DNA of 64,000 bases, from NCBI RefSeq assembly GCF_008520305.1, contig NZ_ML703253.1, positions 237,501-301,500 of the forward strand, written 5' to 3'. Positions 52,127 to 60,068 of the stretch are shown one piece after another. Made by a program: the position numbers and the translations under genes. Each line of letters starts with the position of its first letter. Positions within the stretch are counted from its first letter, which is position 1. Origin of the DNA: Mesorhizobium sp. SARCC-RB16n (GTDB lineage Bacteria > Pseudomonadota > Alphaproteobacteria > Rhizobiales > Rhizobiaceae). Below the pieces are notes generated by a model. That model was not told the DNA's origin, made no database searches, and saw nothing but the letters and a program-made list of their open reading frames with translations.

Positions 52127-53113
52127 CTAAATGTCACCCTGCTGCGCGGTCTGTTCGTCGCGCGGATTGATGATGCCGTCGACGATGATGGCGCCGAGCA
52201 GGATCGCCGCCTTGATCAGGTTCTGGTAGAGCAGCGGAATGTCGATGATGGTCATGGCGTTGAGCAGGATGCCGATCAGAGCTGCCCCGACCAGCACGTT
52301 GCGCACCCCGCCTCGTCCGCCCGACAGGCCGATGCCGCCGATCACTGCCACCAGCACGATGTCGTAGAGCAGCGTCGAATTGACGACCCGGGTGTTGATC
52401 GAATGCAGGCTGGCCGCCGTCAGCAGGCCGGCGATCAGTGCCACGCAAGCGGACAGCACATAGCGCAGCACCAGCATTGGCCGCACCGGAATGCCGATGT
52501 TGCGCGCCGCAACCGGATTGTCACCGGCGAAATAGATGTAGCGGCCCCATTTGGTGTAGCGCAGGAACAGGAAGAACAGGAAGGCGAGCCCCGCGAAGAC
52601 GAACACCTCGATCGGAACGTCGAGGAAGCGCAGACCGCCGAGCAGTTCCACCCAATGGCCCTGCGGCACCGGCACCGCGTCTTGCGTGATCAGTTGCGAG
52701 CGGACATAGCCGAAGACGAAGGAGCCGGTCGCCAGCGTCACGAAGATCGCCGGCACATCGGCGTAGGCGACGAGAAAGCCGTTGAGCAGGCCGATGGCGA
52801 GCACGCCGGCCAGCACGTAGGCGAAGGCCAGCCCATCCGGCGTTCCGGTGTTGAGCAGTTGCAGATACCAGGCGACCGACATCGCCATGATCGCCACCGC
52901 CGACAGGTCGATGCCGCGGCCGATGATGACGACCGCCATGCCCAGCGCCAGAATACCCAGCACCGAGACCGAGCGGACGATGGCGACGAGATTGTTGGGA
53001 TCGATGAAGCCAGGCAGGGCTATAGCCGCGGCAACGAACAGCACCACCGCTATGGCGAAGACAATGCCTTCCTGATTCAGGCTCCTGAAGTTCAGCCAGC
53101 CGGCCATGTTCAT
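52127..53113 (-). CDS. Sugar ABC transporter permease (ribose class)
   Basis: Permease of 328 residues with GMAVVIIGRGIDLSAVAIM and VIGGIGLSGGRGGVRNVLVG. First gene of the five-gene operon. Together with the permease half of the fusion protein it would form a heterodimeric channel carrying one tethered lactonase. Start ATG 53113 lies just behind a perfect 18-bp palindrome; a second ATG is two codons later. Confidence 0.9.
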   Translation of the reverse strand: MNMAGWLNFRSLNQEGIVFAIAVVLFVAAAIALPGFIDPNNLVAIVRSVSVLGILALGMAVVIIGRGIDLSAVAIMAMSVAWYLQLLNTGTPDGLAFAYVLAGVLAIGLLNGFLVAYADVPAIFVTLATGSFVFGYVRSQLITQDAVPVPQGHWVELLGGLRFLDVPIEVFVFAGLAFLFFLFLRYTKWGRYIYFAGDNPVAARNIGIPVRPMLVLRYVLSACVALIAGLLTAASLHSINTRVVNSTLLYDIVLVAVIGGIGLSGGRGGVRNVLVGAALIGILLNAMTIIDIPLLYQNLIKAAILLGAIIVDGIINPRDEQTAQQGDI

Positions 53114-53129
53114 TGTCTGCTTTCACCCC

Positions 53130-53147
53130 GGTGGCAGCGCTGCCACC
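53130..53147. promoter_or_regulatory. Perfect 18-bp palindrome, LacI-type operator candidate
   Basis: GGTGGCAGCGCTGCCACC, 17 bp before the start of the operon's first gene. The core GGCAGCGCTGCC has the same AGCGCT centre as the LacI-type site at 21243-21256. Bound protein would cover the leader and block transcription; as RNA it could also form a stem next to the ribosome binding site. No LacI gene is next to it in this window. Confidence 0.5.
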
Positions 53148-53385
53148 CCTGGGGGAGAAAGCTAATCGGCTCAGCGCCGTTTCGTCAAATGAATCCGCGT
53201 TCAAAACGCGGGCCCGCGACGGGATTCGCAAAGTGGACGCATTGATTGCCGAATCTGGCGCAATGCATGGAAACTTCAACGTTTTTGGTAATTGGTTGCG
53301 CCATCGCGGCGCTTGGCGAAAGCACAGCACCAAGGCGAAAGGCGAAGACGGAATTTAACCCTGCGATCGGCGGGGAAATTCGATT

Positions 53386-54819
53386 TCAGTTCCCGGCCAT
53401 GTGGCCGGAAACCTCGGCGCCGGCGGTCCTCGGCAACACCAGGAAACGGAACGACGCCACCAGCCCGATGACGCCGATCACCAGGAAGGCTGCTCGAAAA
53501 TCGACGAGATCGAGCGCCGTCCGGTCCCTGGCGATCTGCGACAGATTGAGGATCGCCGCCGCCACGGCGACGCCGAACAACATTGAGATCTGCTGGAGCA
53601 TTGAGGACAACGTCGCCGCGGAGCTGCGCTGCCCGGCGGCGATATCGGCAAAGGCCAGCGTGTTGAGCGCGGTGAACTGCATCGAGCGCGACAGGCCAGC
53701 GATCAGCATCAGCGCCACCACCAGCGCTTGTGGCGTCTGCGGTGAGATCGCGGCGCAAGCCATGATCGATGCGGACGCGATGATGCCGTTGACGACCATC
53801 ACCGAGCGGAAGCCGAAGCGGCGCAGCGTCGGCGTCGTCACCGTCTTCATGCCGAGATTACCGAGGAAATAGGCCAGGATCATCATGCCGGCATCGACGG
53901 GCGAGAGACCGAAGCCGACCTGGAACAACAGCGGCAAAAGGAACGGCGTGGCGTTGATCGCGACGCGGAAGATGGTGCCGGCGGCGAGCGTCGAGATGGC
54001 GAAGGTCAGCACCTTGAAGGACGACAGGTCGAGCAGCGGATGCGGCGCGCGACGGAGATGGCGCACCGCCAGCCAGCCGATGACAATCCCCGCCGCGATC
54101 AGCCCTATAGTCGGCCAGGCGCCATCCTCCGGATGCGCGATGCGCTCGAGCCCGTAGAGCAGGCAGGCGAGCCCCAGCGACGTCAGGAAGAAACCCGGCC
54201 AGTCGAGCGGCTTGGGATCGGCTTCACGGTCGCCCGGGATGAAGCGGGCGACCAGCGCCAGCCCGATCATGCCGAGCGGAATGTTGATGAAGAAATTCCA
54301 GTGCCAGGACAGATAGGTGGTGATGAAGCCACCAAGCACCGGCCCGACCACGGGCGCGAACAGCGCCGGCCAGGTGATCAGCGCCGTGGCGTTGAGCAAT
54401 TCGGATTTGGATGCGTTGCGCAGCACCAGGATACGGCCGACCGGCGTCATCAGTGCGCTGCCCAGACCCTGCACGGCGCGGGCAACGACGAATTCAGTCA
54501 GGTTCTGCGAGAGACCGCAGGCGAGCGAAGCCAGAGTGAACAGAGCGATGGCCGCGAGAAAAATGTTGCGTGCGCCAAAGCGGTCGGCGAGCCAGCCCGA
54601 CAGTGGCACGAACACCGCCATGGTCAGCATGTAGACGGTGATGCCGGTGCTCATCGCCACCGCCGGCACACCGAAAGAGGCGCCCATCTGCGGCAGCGAG
54701 GTCGAGATGATCGTCGAATCCAGCAGTTGCATGAAGAAGGCGATGGCGACGATCAGCGCCACACGCCGCGAATTCCCGGTTGGGTCGGCTGAAGCTTCGG
54801 TCTCGGAAATGGCAGTCAT
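53386..54819 (-). CDS. MFS multidrug efflux transporter, DHA2 (EmrB/QacA) family
   Basis: Fourteen-span drug:proton antiporter of 477 residues. Seen: QLLDSTIISTSLPQMG at helix 1 (D and T of the family motif), motif A GWLADRFGARNIFL, motif C-like region VVGPVLGGFITTYLSWHWNFFINIP. ATG 54819 is chosen as the first Met before the first span; the frame extends 18 codons further without support. Divergent from the OCD-like gene with a 114-bp shared control region, so it may export a product of, or an inhibitor related to, that pathway. Confidence 0.9.
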   Translation of the reverse strand: MTAISETEASADPTGNSRRVALIVAIAFFMQLLDSTIISTSLPQMGASFGVPAVAMSTGITVYMLTMAVFVPLSGWLADRFGARNIFLAAIALFTLASLACGLSQNLTEFVVARAVQGLGSALMTPVGRILVLRNASKSELLNATALITWPALFAPVVGPVLGGFITTYLSWHWNFFINIPLGMIGLALVARFIPGDREADPKPLDWPGFFLTSLGLACLLYGLERIAHPEDGAWPTIGLIAAGIVIGWLAVRHLRRAPHPLLDLSSFKVLTFAISTLAAGTIFRVAINATPFLLPLLFQVGFGLSPVDAGMMILAYFLGNLGMKTVTTPTLRRFGFRSVMVVNGIIASASIMACAAISPQTPQALVVALMLIAGLSRSMQFTALNTLAFADIAAGQRSSAATLSSMLQQISMLFGVAVAAAILNLSQIARDRTALDLVDFRAAFLVIGVIGLVASFRFLVLPRTAGAEVSGHMAGN

Positions 54820-54933
54820 GACGGACCGCTTTGAACAGCATTTGGCCGACTCCGTCCAGACAAGAGCCAACAAACTTTCGTGTGGCGTCGCGGCCTGTTA
54901 TGGATGAGCGGGGTTGCTGAGGAACGCAGACGC

Positions 54934-55935
54934 ATGAAGCCCATCTACATCGACTACCTCAACGCCCTCGACATCGAAGCCCTTGCCATGACCGATGCAG
55001 AAATCATCGGCGCGGTCGAGGCCGGGCTCGTTGCGCAAGGCAAGGGCCAGACAGTGATCGAGCCGCGTGTCCATCTCGAACCCGACCCATCCTTTCACGG
55101 CCATTTCAATGTCTTGCGCGGCTATGTTGCGCCGCTCGATACGGCCGGAGTGAAGATCGTCGGCGACTATGTCGACAATTACCTGCACGGCCTGCCCTCG
55201 GAATTCGGCATCCTCAATTTGTTCGATCCACGCACCGGCGCGCCGCGCGCCATTCTCGACGCCACGGTCATCACCGACATGCGCACCGGAGCCGTCACAG
55301 CCATCGGTGCCAAACACCTGGCGCGCAAGAGTTCGAAAGTGCTGGCCCATATCGGCGCGCGTGGCACCGCCTATTGGAACGTGCGCCTGCTCGACCATCT
55401 CTTCGATTTCGACGAAATCCGCGTCCATTCGCGCCGGCCGGAAAGCCGCGACGGCTTTGCCGCAAAACTCTCCGCCGACCTTGGCAAGCCCGTCAGAGCG
55501 ATGGCCGACTGGGAAAGCTGCGTCAAGGGTGCCGACATCGTCGTCGAGGCCTCGCGCCTGCCCGAGCCGCAGCCGCTGCTCAAGACCGAATGGATCAAGC
55601 CGGGCGCGCTGGTGGTGCCCTATGGCACGATGAGTGCCGTGGAGCTGTCGCTGACCGACATCATGCAGAAGATGGTCGTCGACGACTGGGGCCAGTGCAA
55701 GGGCGGCAAGTTCGGCTCGCTGCGCGAGCATGTCGAGACAGGGCGGCTGAGCGAAAAGACGCTGCATGCCGAGCTCGGCCAGATCGCCGCCGGCCTCAAG
55801 GTTGGTCGTGAACGCGACGACGAAACAATCCTGTTCTGGCATCGCGGCCTGTCATTGTCCGACATCGCGTTGGGCAAGGCGATGCTGGCCAAGGCGCAGG
55901 CGCAAGGCATCGGCCAGAGGTTGCGTTTCGCATGA
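54934..55935 (+). CDS. Ornithine cyclodeaminase/mu-crystallin family protein
   Basis: NAD(P)-dependent enzyme of 333 residues. Seen: FNVLRGYVAPLDTAGVKIVGDYVDN, GAPRAILDATVITDMRTGAVTAIGAKHLAR (substrate-binding segment) and the nucleotide loop HIGARGTAYWNV in place of the usual GxGxQA. Family members include ornithine cyclodeaminase, L-lysine cyclodeaminase and delta-1-pyrroline-2-carboxylate or imine reductases. The ATG of the ammonia-lyase-like gene overlaps its stop (ATGA), so the two act together. GAGGAACG precedes ATG 54934. Substrate not assignable. Confidence 0.88.
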   Translation: MKPIYIDYLNALDIEALAMTDAEIIGAVEAGLVAQGKGQTVIEPRVHLEPDPSFHGHFNVLRGYVAPLDTAGVKIVGDYVDNYLHGLPSEFGILNLFDPRTGAPRAILDATVITDMRTGAVTAIGAKHLARKSSKVLAHIGARGTAYWNVRLLDHLFDFDEIRVHSRRPESRDGFAAKLSADLGKPVRAMADWESCVKGADIVVEASRLPEPQPLLKTEWIKPGALVVPYGTMSAVELSLTDIMQKMVVDDWGQCKGGKFGSLREHVETGRLSEKTLHAELGQIAAGLKVGRERDDETILFWHRGLSLSDIALGKAMLAKAQAQGIGQRLRFA

Positions 55936-57425
55936 GCGCGCTCGTCCTCACCGGGGCTGGCGTCAGTGTCGGCGATGTCGCCGCCGTCGCCCGCGAGGCA
56001 CGCAAGGTGGAGATCGGAACCGATGTCATCGGCAGGCTGGAGAAGGCGCGAAAAATGCTCGACCAGGCCGCCGCCGCCGGCCAACAGATTTACGGCCTGA
56101 ACACCGGCCTCGGCGCCAATCTCGGCACATCGGTCGAGGGTGATGCGAGCGCCTTCCAGCGCCAGTTGCTGGAAGGCCGCAGCGGTGCGGTCGGCGAGGC
56201 CCTGCCGATCGAGGCCGTGCGTGCCACCATGCTTGCCCGCCTGACAATGCTGTCGGCCGGCGGGTCCGGCCTTTCGCCGCCGGTCTTTGTCGCTTTGGTC
56301 GATGTCCTCAATGCCGGCGTCCATCCGGTTATGCCGTCGCTGGGCTCGATCGGCGCCGGCGACCTTGTGCTGATGACCGCGCTCGCCCGCCTGCTGATCG
56401 GCGAAGGCGAAGCCGATTATCAGGGAAGGCGCATGCCGGCAGTCAAGGCGCTGATGATGGCCCGCCTCGGCCCGATTGGGCTGGCGCCCAAGGACGGGTT
56501 GTCGCTGATCAACGCATCCGCCGTATCCGCCGGCAGCGGCGCGCTTGTGGTCACGGATGCGCTGTCGGCCCTTGCCCAGCAGCAGCAGGCCGGCGCGCTG
56601 ACCATGGAAGGTTTTGGCGCCAACCGCACCATCCTCGATCCGCGCCTGCACATGGCACGGCCGGCCGCCGGCCAGCAGGAAGCCGCCAAGGCGCTGCACG
56701 ATCTTCTCGCCCGCGACGAAGCGCCGGCGCCCACCGCCATACAGGACCCGCTGTCGATCCGCTGCATGCCCTCGATCCACGGCGCGCTGATCGAGGCGAT
56801 CAACCAGGCAAGACGAGCCGTCGAGATCGAACTGAATGCCGCCGCCGACAACCCGCTGGTTCTGGGCGACGATGAGCTTGTGCTGTCGACCGGCAACTTC
56901 CACACGGCGGCGTTGGCGCTCGCCTTCGAGACGCTCAGCCTGGCAATCGCTCAATGTGCCGCCGCCAGTGTAGCCCGCTTCATCCAGCTCACCGGCTCGG
57001 GCCGCAACGGCTTGCCGAAATATCTGTCGCCGATCGGTGGCGCCTCGGCCGGTTTCGTGCCGTTGCAGAAGACGGCGACATCGATCCTGGCCGCCATCCG
57101 CCACAAGGCCAATCCGGTAATGCTCGATTTTCTCCCGGTTTCGGAAGGTGTCGAGGATCACGCCACCCAGTCACCCCTCGCCGTTTCGAAATGCGCCGGG
57201 ATGATCGCGCTGTGGCGGCGGCTGATCGCCTTCGAACTGATGGCCGCCGCCCAGGCCGTCGACCTGCGCGATGGGCTGACGCTGGCACCGCAAACCACGC
57301 ACGTTCAGACAGCCGTGCGCGGGCTCGTCCCAATCCTGAAGGAAGACAGGCCGCTCGGCATCGATGCCGAAGCACTCTGCGCCGCGCTCACAGGCGGCAC
57401 ATGGCAGGCCCTATGCCGTTTATGA
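55932..57425 (+). CDS. Aromatic amino acid ammonia-lyase (HAL/PAL) family protein lacking the MIO triad
   Basis: Member of the histidine/phenylalanine ammonia-lyase fold, 497 residues. Conserved: YGLNTGLGANLG (the Tyr-loop), GNFHTAALALAFE, and VEDHATQ near the C-terminus. However, where HAL has G-S-V-G-A-S-G-D-L, this protein reads G-S-I-G-A-G-D-L (138-145): the serine that builds the MIO group is missing and the loop is one residue shorter. The QDPYSLR motif reads QDPLSIR (271-277), so the active-site Tyr is Leu. Ammonia-lyase activity by the MIO route is therefore doubtful. Coupled to the OCD-like gene. Confidence 0.85.
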   Translation: MSALVLTGAGVSVGDVAAVAREARKVEIGTDVIGRLEKARKMLDQAAAAGQQIYGLNTGLGANLGTSVEGDASAFQRQLLEGRSGAVGEALPIEAVRATMLARLTMLSAGGSGLSPPVFVALVDVLNAGVHPVMPSLGSIGAGDLVLMTALARLLIGEGEADYQGRRMPAVKALMMARLGPIGLAPKDGLSLINASAVSAGSGALVVTDALSALAQQQQAGALTMEGFGANRTILDPRLHMARPAAGQQEAAKALHDLLARDEAPAPTAIQDPLSIRCMPSIHGALIEAINQARRAVEIELNAAADNPLVLGDDELVLSTGNFHTAALALAFETLSLAIAQCAAASVARFIQLTGSGRNGLPKYLSPIGGASAGFVPLQKTATSILAAIRHKANPVMLDFLPVSEGVEDHATQSPLAVSKCAGMIALWRRLIAFELMAAAQAVDLRDGLTLAPQTTHVQTAVRGLVPILKEDRPLGIDAEALCAALTGGTWQALCRL

Positions 57426-57432
57426 CGTGCCA

Positions 57433-57732
57433 TCAATATGCCGACGTAGGGTCATCAGAAAATCTTTTATTCGGATAGAGACGCTTCTTCTGCCGCCTCA
57501 GCTCATAGAAAAGCGTACCGTGTATTCCGTTTACTTCAGATTTCTTTTGCAAGCCTTTATTTAAAGAATACACAACCTGTCCGGCCCTCTTACGCCCAAC
57601 ACGCTTGATGAAATCTTCAATGAACTCTATGTCCTGACCATTCGGAAAAATCAATTCAAAATCCTCATCCGACACTGCATAGATATTGTAGGCGGTGTTG
57701 ATGGCTCCATCGATCAACTGAACATTTTTCAT
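57433..57732 (-). CDS. Hypothetical protein, AT-rich
   Basis: A 99-residue frame on the minus strand starting MKNVQLIDGAINTAYNIYAV, with an acidic middle (DEDFELIFPNGQDIEFIEDF) and a basic C-terminus (ELRRQKKRLYPNKRF). Not recognised. Base composition is clearly richer in A and T than the neighbours and codon use includes AAA, AAT and TTT, which suggests recent transfer. GGGAG lies 17 bases before the ATG. Lies between two converging/parallel operons with no close partner. Confidence 0.6.
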   Translation of the reverse strand: MKNVQLIDGAINTAYNIYAVSDEDFELIFPNGQDIEFIEDFIKRVGRKRAGQVVYSLNKGLQKKSEVNGIHGTLFYELRRQKKRLYPNKRFSDDPTSAY

Positions 57733-57789
57733 TGACGCATTGCTCCCGAAAAGTCGTTTGGCCCATGCACCGGAAACCAGCAACCGACC

Positions 57790-58590
57790 TTAAGACTGGC
57801 CGACCTTGTCGAGGAACAGCTTTAGCTCGGCCGGGTCCATGTGCACGATGTGCCTGTCCTCGGGATAGGTGCCGCTGTTGACGTCGGCGACATACTCCGA
57901 GAACGCCGCCACTCGCTCCGCCTGCAGCCGGTCATACTCGGCGGCGAAGTTGCGATAGACCTTGGAGTGGCGCGGCATGTGGCCCCGGTTCTGGCCGAGG
58001 ATGTCGTCAGCGAACAGATATTGCGCGTCGCAGCCTGTGCCCGCCCCCATCGACAGCATGATCAGCGAGGTGCGCTCCGAGATCGCCTTGGCGACCTCGA
58101 CCGGCACGACCTCGATCTCGGCGCCGATGGCGCCGGCCGCCTCCAATTGCTTCACCGCCTCGAACACCTGCATGGCCGTATCGGCGGACTTGCCGACCGC
58201 CTTGAAACCGCCGGTCCAGGTCGCGCGGGAGGGAATGAGGCCGACATGGCCGATGACGGGGATAGCATCGTCCGCCATCCGCTTGATGGTTGCGTAGCCG
58301 GCGCTGCAATAGACCGCGTCGGCGCCTGCCTTGTAGAGCCGGAAGGCCCAACGCAGAAAATCGTCCGATGTGCCGATTTCGTAGAAATTGTCCCCCGGCA
58401 TGGTGAACAGGCTGGGTGCCGCATCGCGGTATTGCGGATTGAGCACCAGCTCGGGCGGCACCGAGACGATGTCGACCCCTGCCCGCTCGGCGGCTTCCGC
58501 CTCGTCCAGGGTCAGCACGCGCAGCATGGTCAGCTGACGCTTGCCTTTCATGGCGCGCAGGTCGGCGACGGTCGGTCTCTTTCGGCTCAT
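57790..58590 (-). CDS. Ketopantoate hydroxymethyltransferase (PanB)-like protein, divergent
   Basis: TIM-barrel protein of 266 residues with a C-terminal half close to PanB (IPVIGHVGLIPSRATWTGG, catalytic-type Glu 160 in EIEVVPVEVAKAI, GHMPRHSKVY). The N-terminal half lacks the PanB metal motif GDSLGM; the equivalent stretch reads VDIVSVPPELV, and the KIEGG segment is absent. It is therefore probably not the pantothenate enzyme but a relative with another C-C bond reaction. Last gene of a moc-like operon. AAGGAAAG precedes ATG 58590. Confidence 0.8.
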   Translation of the reverse strand: MSRKRPTVADLRAMKGKRQLTMLRVLTLDEAEAAERAGVDIVSVPPELVLNPQYRDAAPSLFTMPGDNFYEIGTSDDFLRWAFRLYKAGADAVYCSAGYATIKRMADDAIPVIGHVGLIPSRATWTGGFKAVGKSADTAMQVFEAVKQLEAAGAIGAEIEVVPVEVAKAISERTSLIMLSMGAGTGCDAQYLFADDILGQNRGHMPRHSKVYRNFAAEYDRLQAERVAAFSEYVADVNSGTYPEDRHIVHMDPAELKLFLDKVGQS

Positions 58591-58624
58591 GGAACTCTTT
58601 CCTTGATTTGCTGGTGCCGGCTCT

Positions 58625-58939
58625 TCAGCCGATCTCGATCATCACCTTGCCAGCTTCAATCCGGACTGGGTAGGTCTTGAGGTTGACGCAGACCGGTGCG
58701 CCCTTGGCCTGGCCGGTCTTGTAGTTGAAGCGGCCATTGTGCTTGGGGCATTCGATGATGTCGTCCATGACAAGCCCGTCGGCCAGATGCGCCTTTTCAT
58801 GTGTGCAAAAACCATCTGTGGCGAAGAATTCGTCGTCCGGCGAGCGGTAGATCGCGAAGGTGCGGCCGCCATGGTCGAAGCGGATGACATCCTCTTCCTC
58901 GATGTCGTCCACCGCGCACGCTTCAACCCAATCCGCCAT
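58625..58939 (-). CDS. Rieske 2Fe-2S ferredoxin (MocE-like)
   Basis: Soluble Rieske protein of 104 residues with both ligand pairs, C45-x-H47 (CTHEKAHLADG) and C64-xx-H67 (CPKHNGRF). Matches the MocE type that hands electrons to MocD in rhizopine catabolism. Directly follows the desaturase-type oxygenase gene (28 bp). AGGAG precedes ATG 58939. The reductase that would feed it (MocF type) is not in this window. Confidence 0.9.
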   Translation of the reverse strand: MADWVEACAVDDIEEEDVIRFDHGGRTFAIYRSPDDEFFATDGFCTHEKAHLADGLVMDDIIECPKHNGRFNYKTGQAKGAPVCVNLKTYPVRIEAGKVMIEIG

Positions 58940-58967
58940 TTCAATCTCCTGCAACCACTCGCGACCG

Positions 58968-60050
58968 CTATTCGGCCGCCGCCGACATATCGACCTCGTG
59001 GAACTCGCCGCGATACGGCCTGGCCGTCGGCGGCAATTCGCGCTTGAGGTAATAGTCCTCGTATTTCAGCTGCCTGAGCAGGACCGGCCAAACCTCGCGG
59101 TAGGCATGCCACATCGACGGATTGGGCTCCGGCAGATCATGCTTGATCAGTTCGTGCAGCCTGGGCAGCGCGTGATACGGCACCATCGGGAACATGTGGT
59201 GCTCCACGTGGTAATTCATGTTCCAGTAGATGAACCGGCTGATCGGGTTCATGTGGACGGTGCGCGTGTTCAGCCGGTGGTCGACGACATTGTCGGCCAA
59301 GCCGATATGCTGCAGCAAGCCGGTCGTCACCATGTGCCAGGTGCCGTAGAGGCGCGGCAGGCCGATCAGCACCAGCGGTATCCACGACCTCAGCGCGATC
59401 GCGAGGGCGATCGTCGCGACATAGATCGCAACGTGCCAGCGAGCCGCGACCACGGCCTTATGCTGCTCCATCTCGGGGATATAGCTCTTCTCTTCGTCGG
59501 ACAGTGTGCCTGATGCCTGGCGCACCAGCGTCGGCAGCGAATAGCGGAAATCGAGAATGCCGGTGAGGGCAAGCGCCGCCTTCAACAGGTCCGGCGGGCG
59601 CATGACGGCGATCTCGGCATCGCGGCCGACGATGATGGTGTCGGTGTGATGGCGGGCATGGCTCCAGCGCCATTGCACGGGATTGCGCATCAGCATGAAG
59701 GAGGCGATGTGGTAGACGACATCGTTCATCCAGCGCGTGCGAAAGGCCGTGCCATGGCCGCACTCGTGCCAGCGCGAGTCGCTCGACGAGCCGTAGAGCA
59801 CGCCGTAGACGAACAGGAACGGCACCACCCACCACGAACCCCAGAACCAGACGATGCCGGCGGCCGAACCCAGTATCGCGACAATCCAGATGATGGTGTC
59901 GCGGATCGCCGGGCCGTCGGAACGCTGCATCAGTTCCTTCATCGCCTTGCGTGGCACGTCCGTGTGGTACCACTCAGCCGAGGCAAGCCCGGTCTCGATC
60001 GCCGTCCTGGTGCTTTCGCCGACTAGGCTGTAGTCGCGCTTTTTCGCCAT
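58968..60050 (-). CDS. Fatty acid desaturase-type di-iron oxygenase (MocD-like)
   Basis: Integral-membrane di-iron enzyme of 360 residues with three histidine boxes: HECGH (95-99), HARHH (131-135) and HVEHH (281-285), and about four membrane spans between them. With the adjacent Rieske ferredoxin it resembles MocD/MocE, which is linked to removal of an O-methyl group from the rhizopine 3-O-methyl-scyllo-inosamine. The C-terminus is about 75 residues beyond the third box. GGGAGAAG precedes ATG 60050. True desaturation or hydroxylation of another substrate cannot be excluded. Confidence 0.88.
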   Translation of the reverse strand: MAKKRDYSLVGESTRTAIETGLASAEWYHTDVPRKAMKELMQRSDGPAIRDTIIWIVAILGSAAGIVWFWGSWWVVPFLFVYGVLYGSSSDSRWHECGHGTAFRTRWMNDVVYHIASFMLMRNPVQWRWSHARHHTDTIIVGRDAEIAVMRPPDLLKAALALTGILDFRYSLPTLVRQASGTLSDEEKSYIPEMEQHKAVVAARWHVAIYVATIALAIALRSWIPLVLIGLPRLYGTWHMVTTGLLQHIGLADNVVDHRLNTRTVHMNPISRFIYWNMNYHVEHHMFPMVPYHALPRLHELIKHDLPEPNPSMWHAYREVWPVLLRQLKYEDYYLKRELPPTARPYRGEFHEVDMSAAAE

Positions 60051-60068
60051 CGTCTTCTCCCGCTGGCC

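Noticed and set aside
54040-54792. Open frame of 250 codons on the plus strand
   Set aside because: Antisense shadow of the DHA2 transporter; strongly Arg/Asp/His-rich, no motif.
55932-57425. Functional histidine ammonia-lyase (hutH)
   Set aside because: The MIO serine and active-site Tyr are missing and no other hut gene is nearby.
57790-58590. Biosynthetic panB
   Set aside because: The GDSLG metal motif is absent and the gene lies in a catabolic operon without panC.
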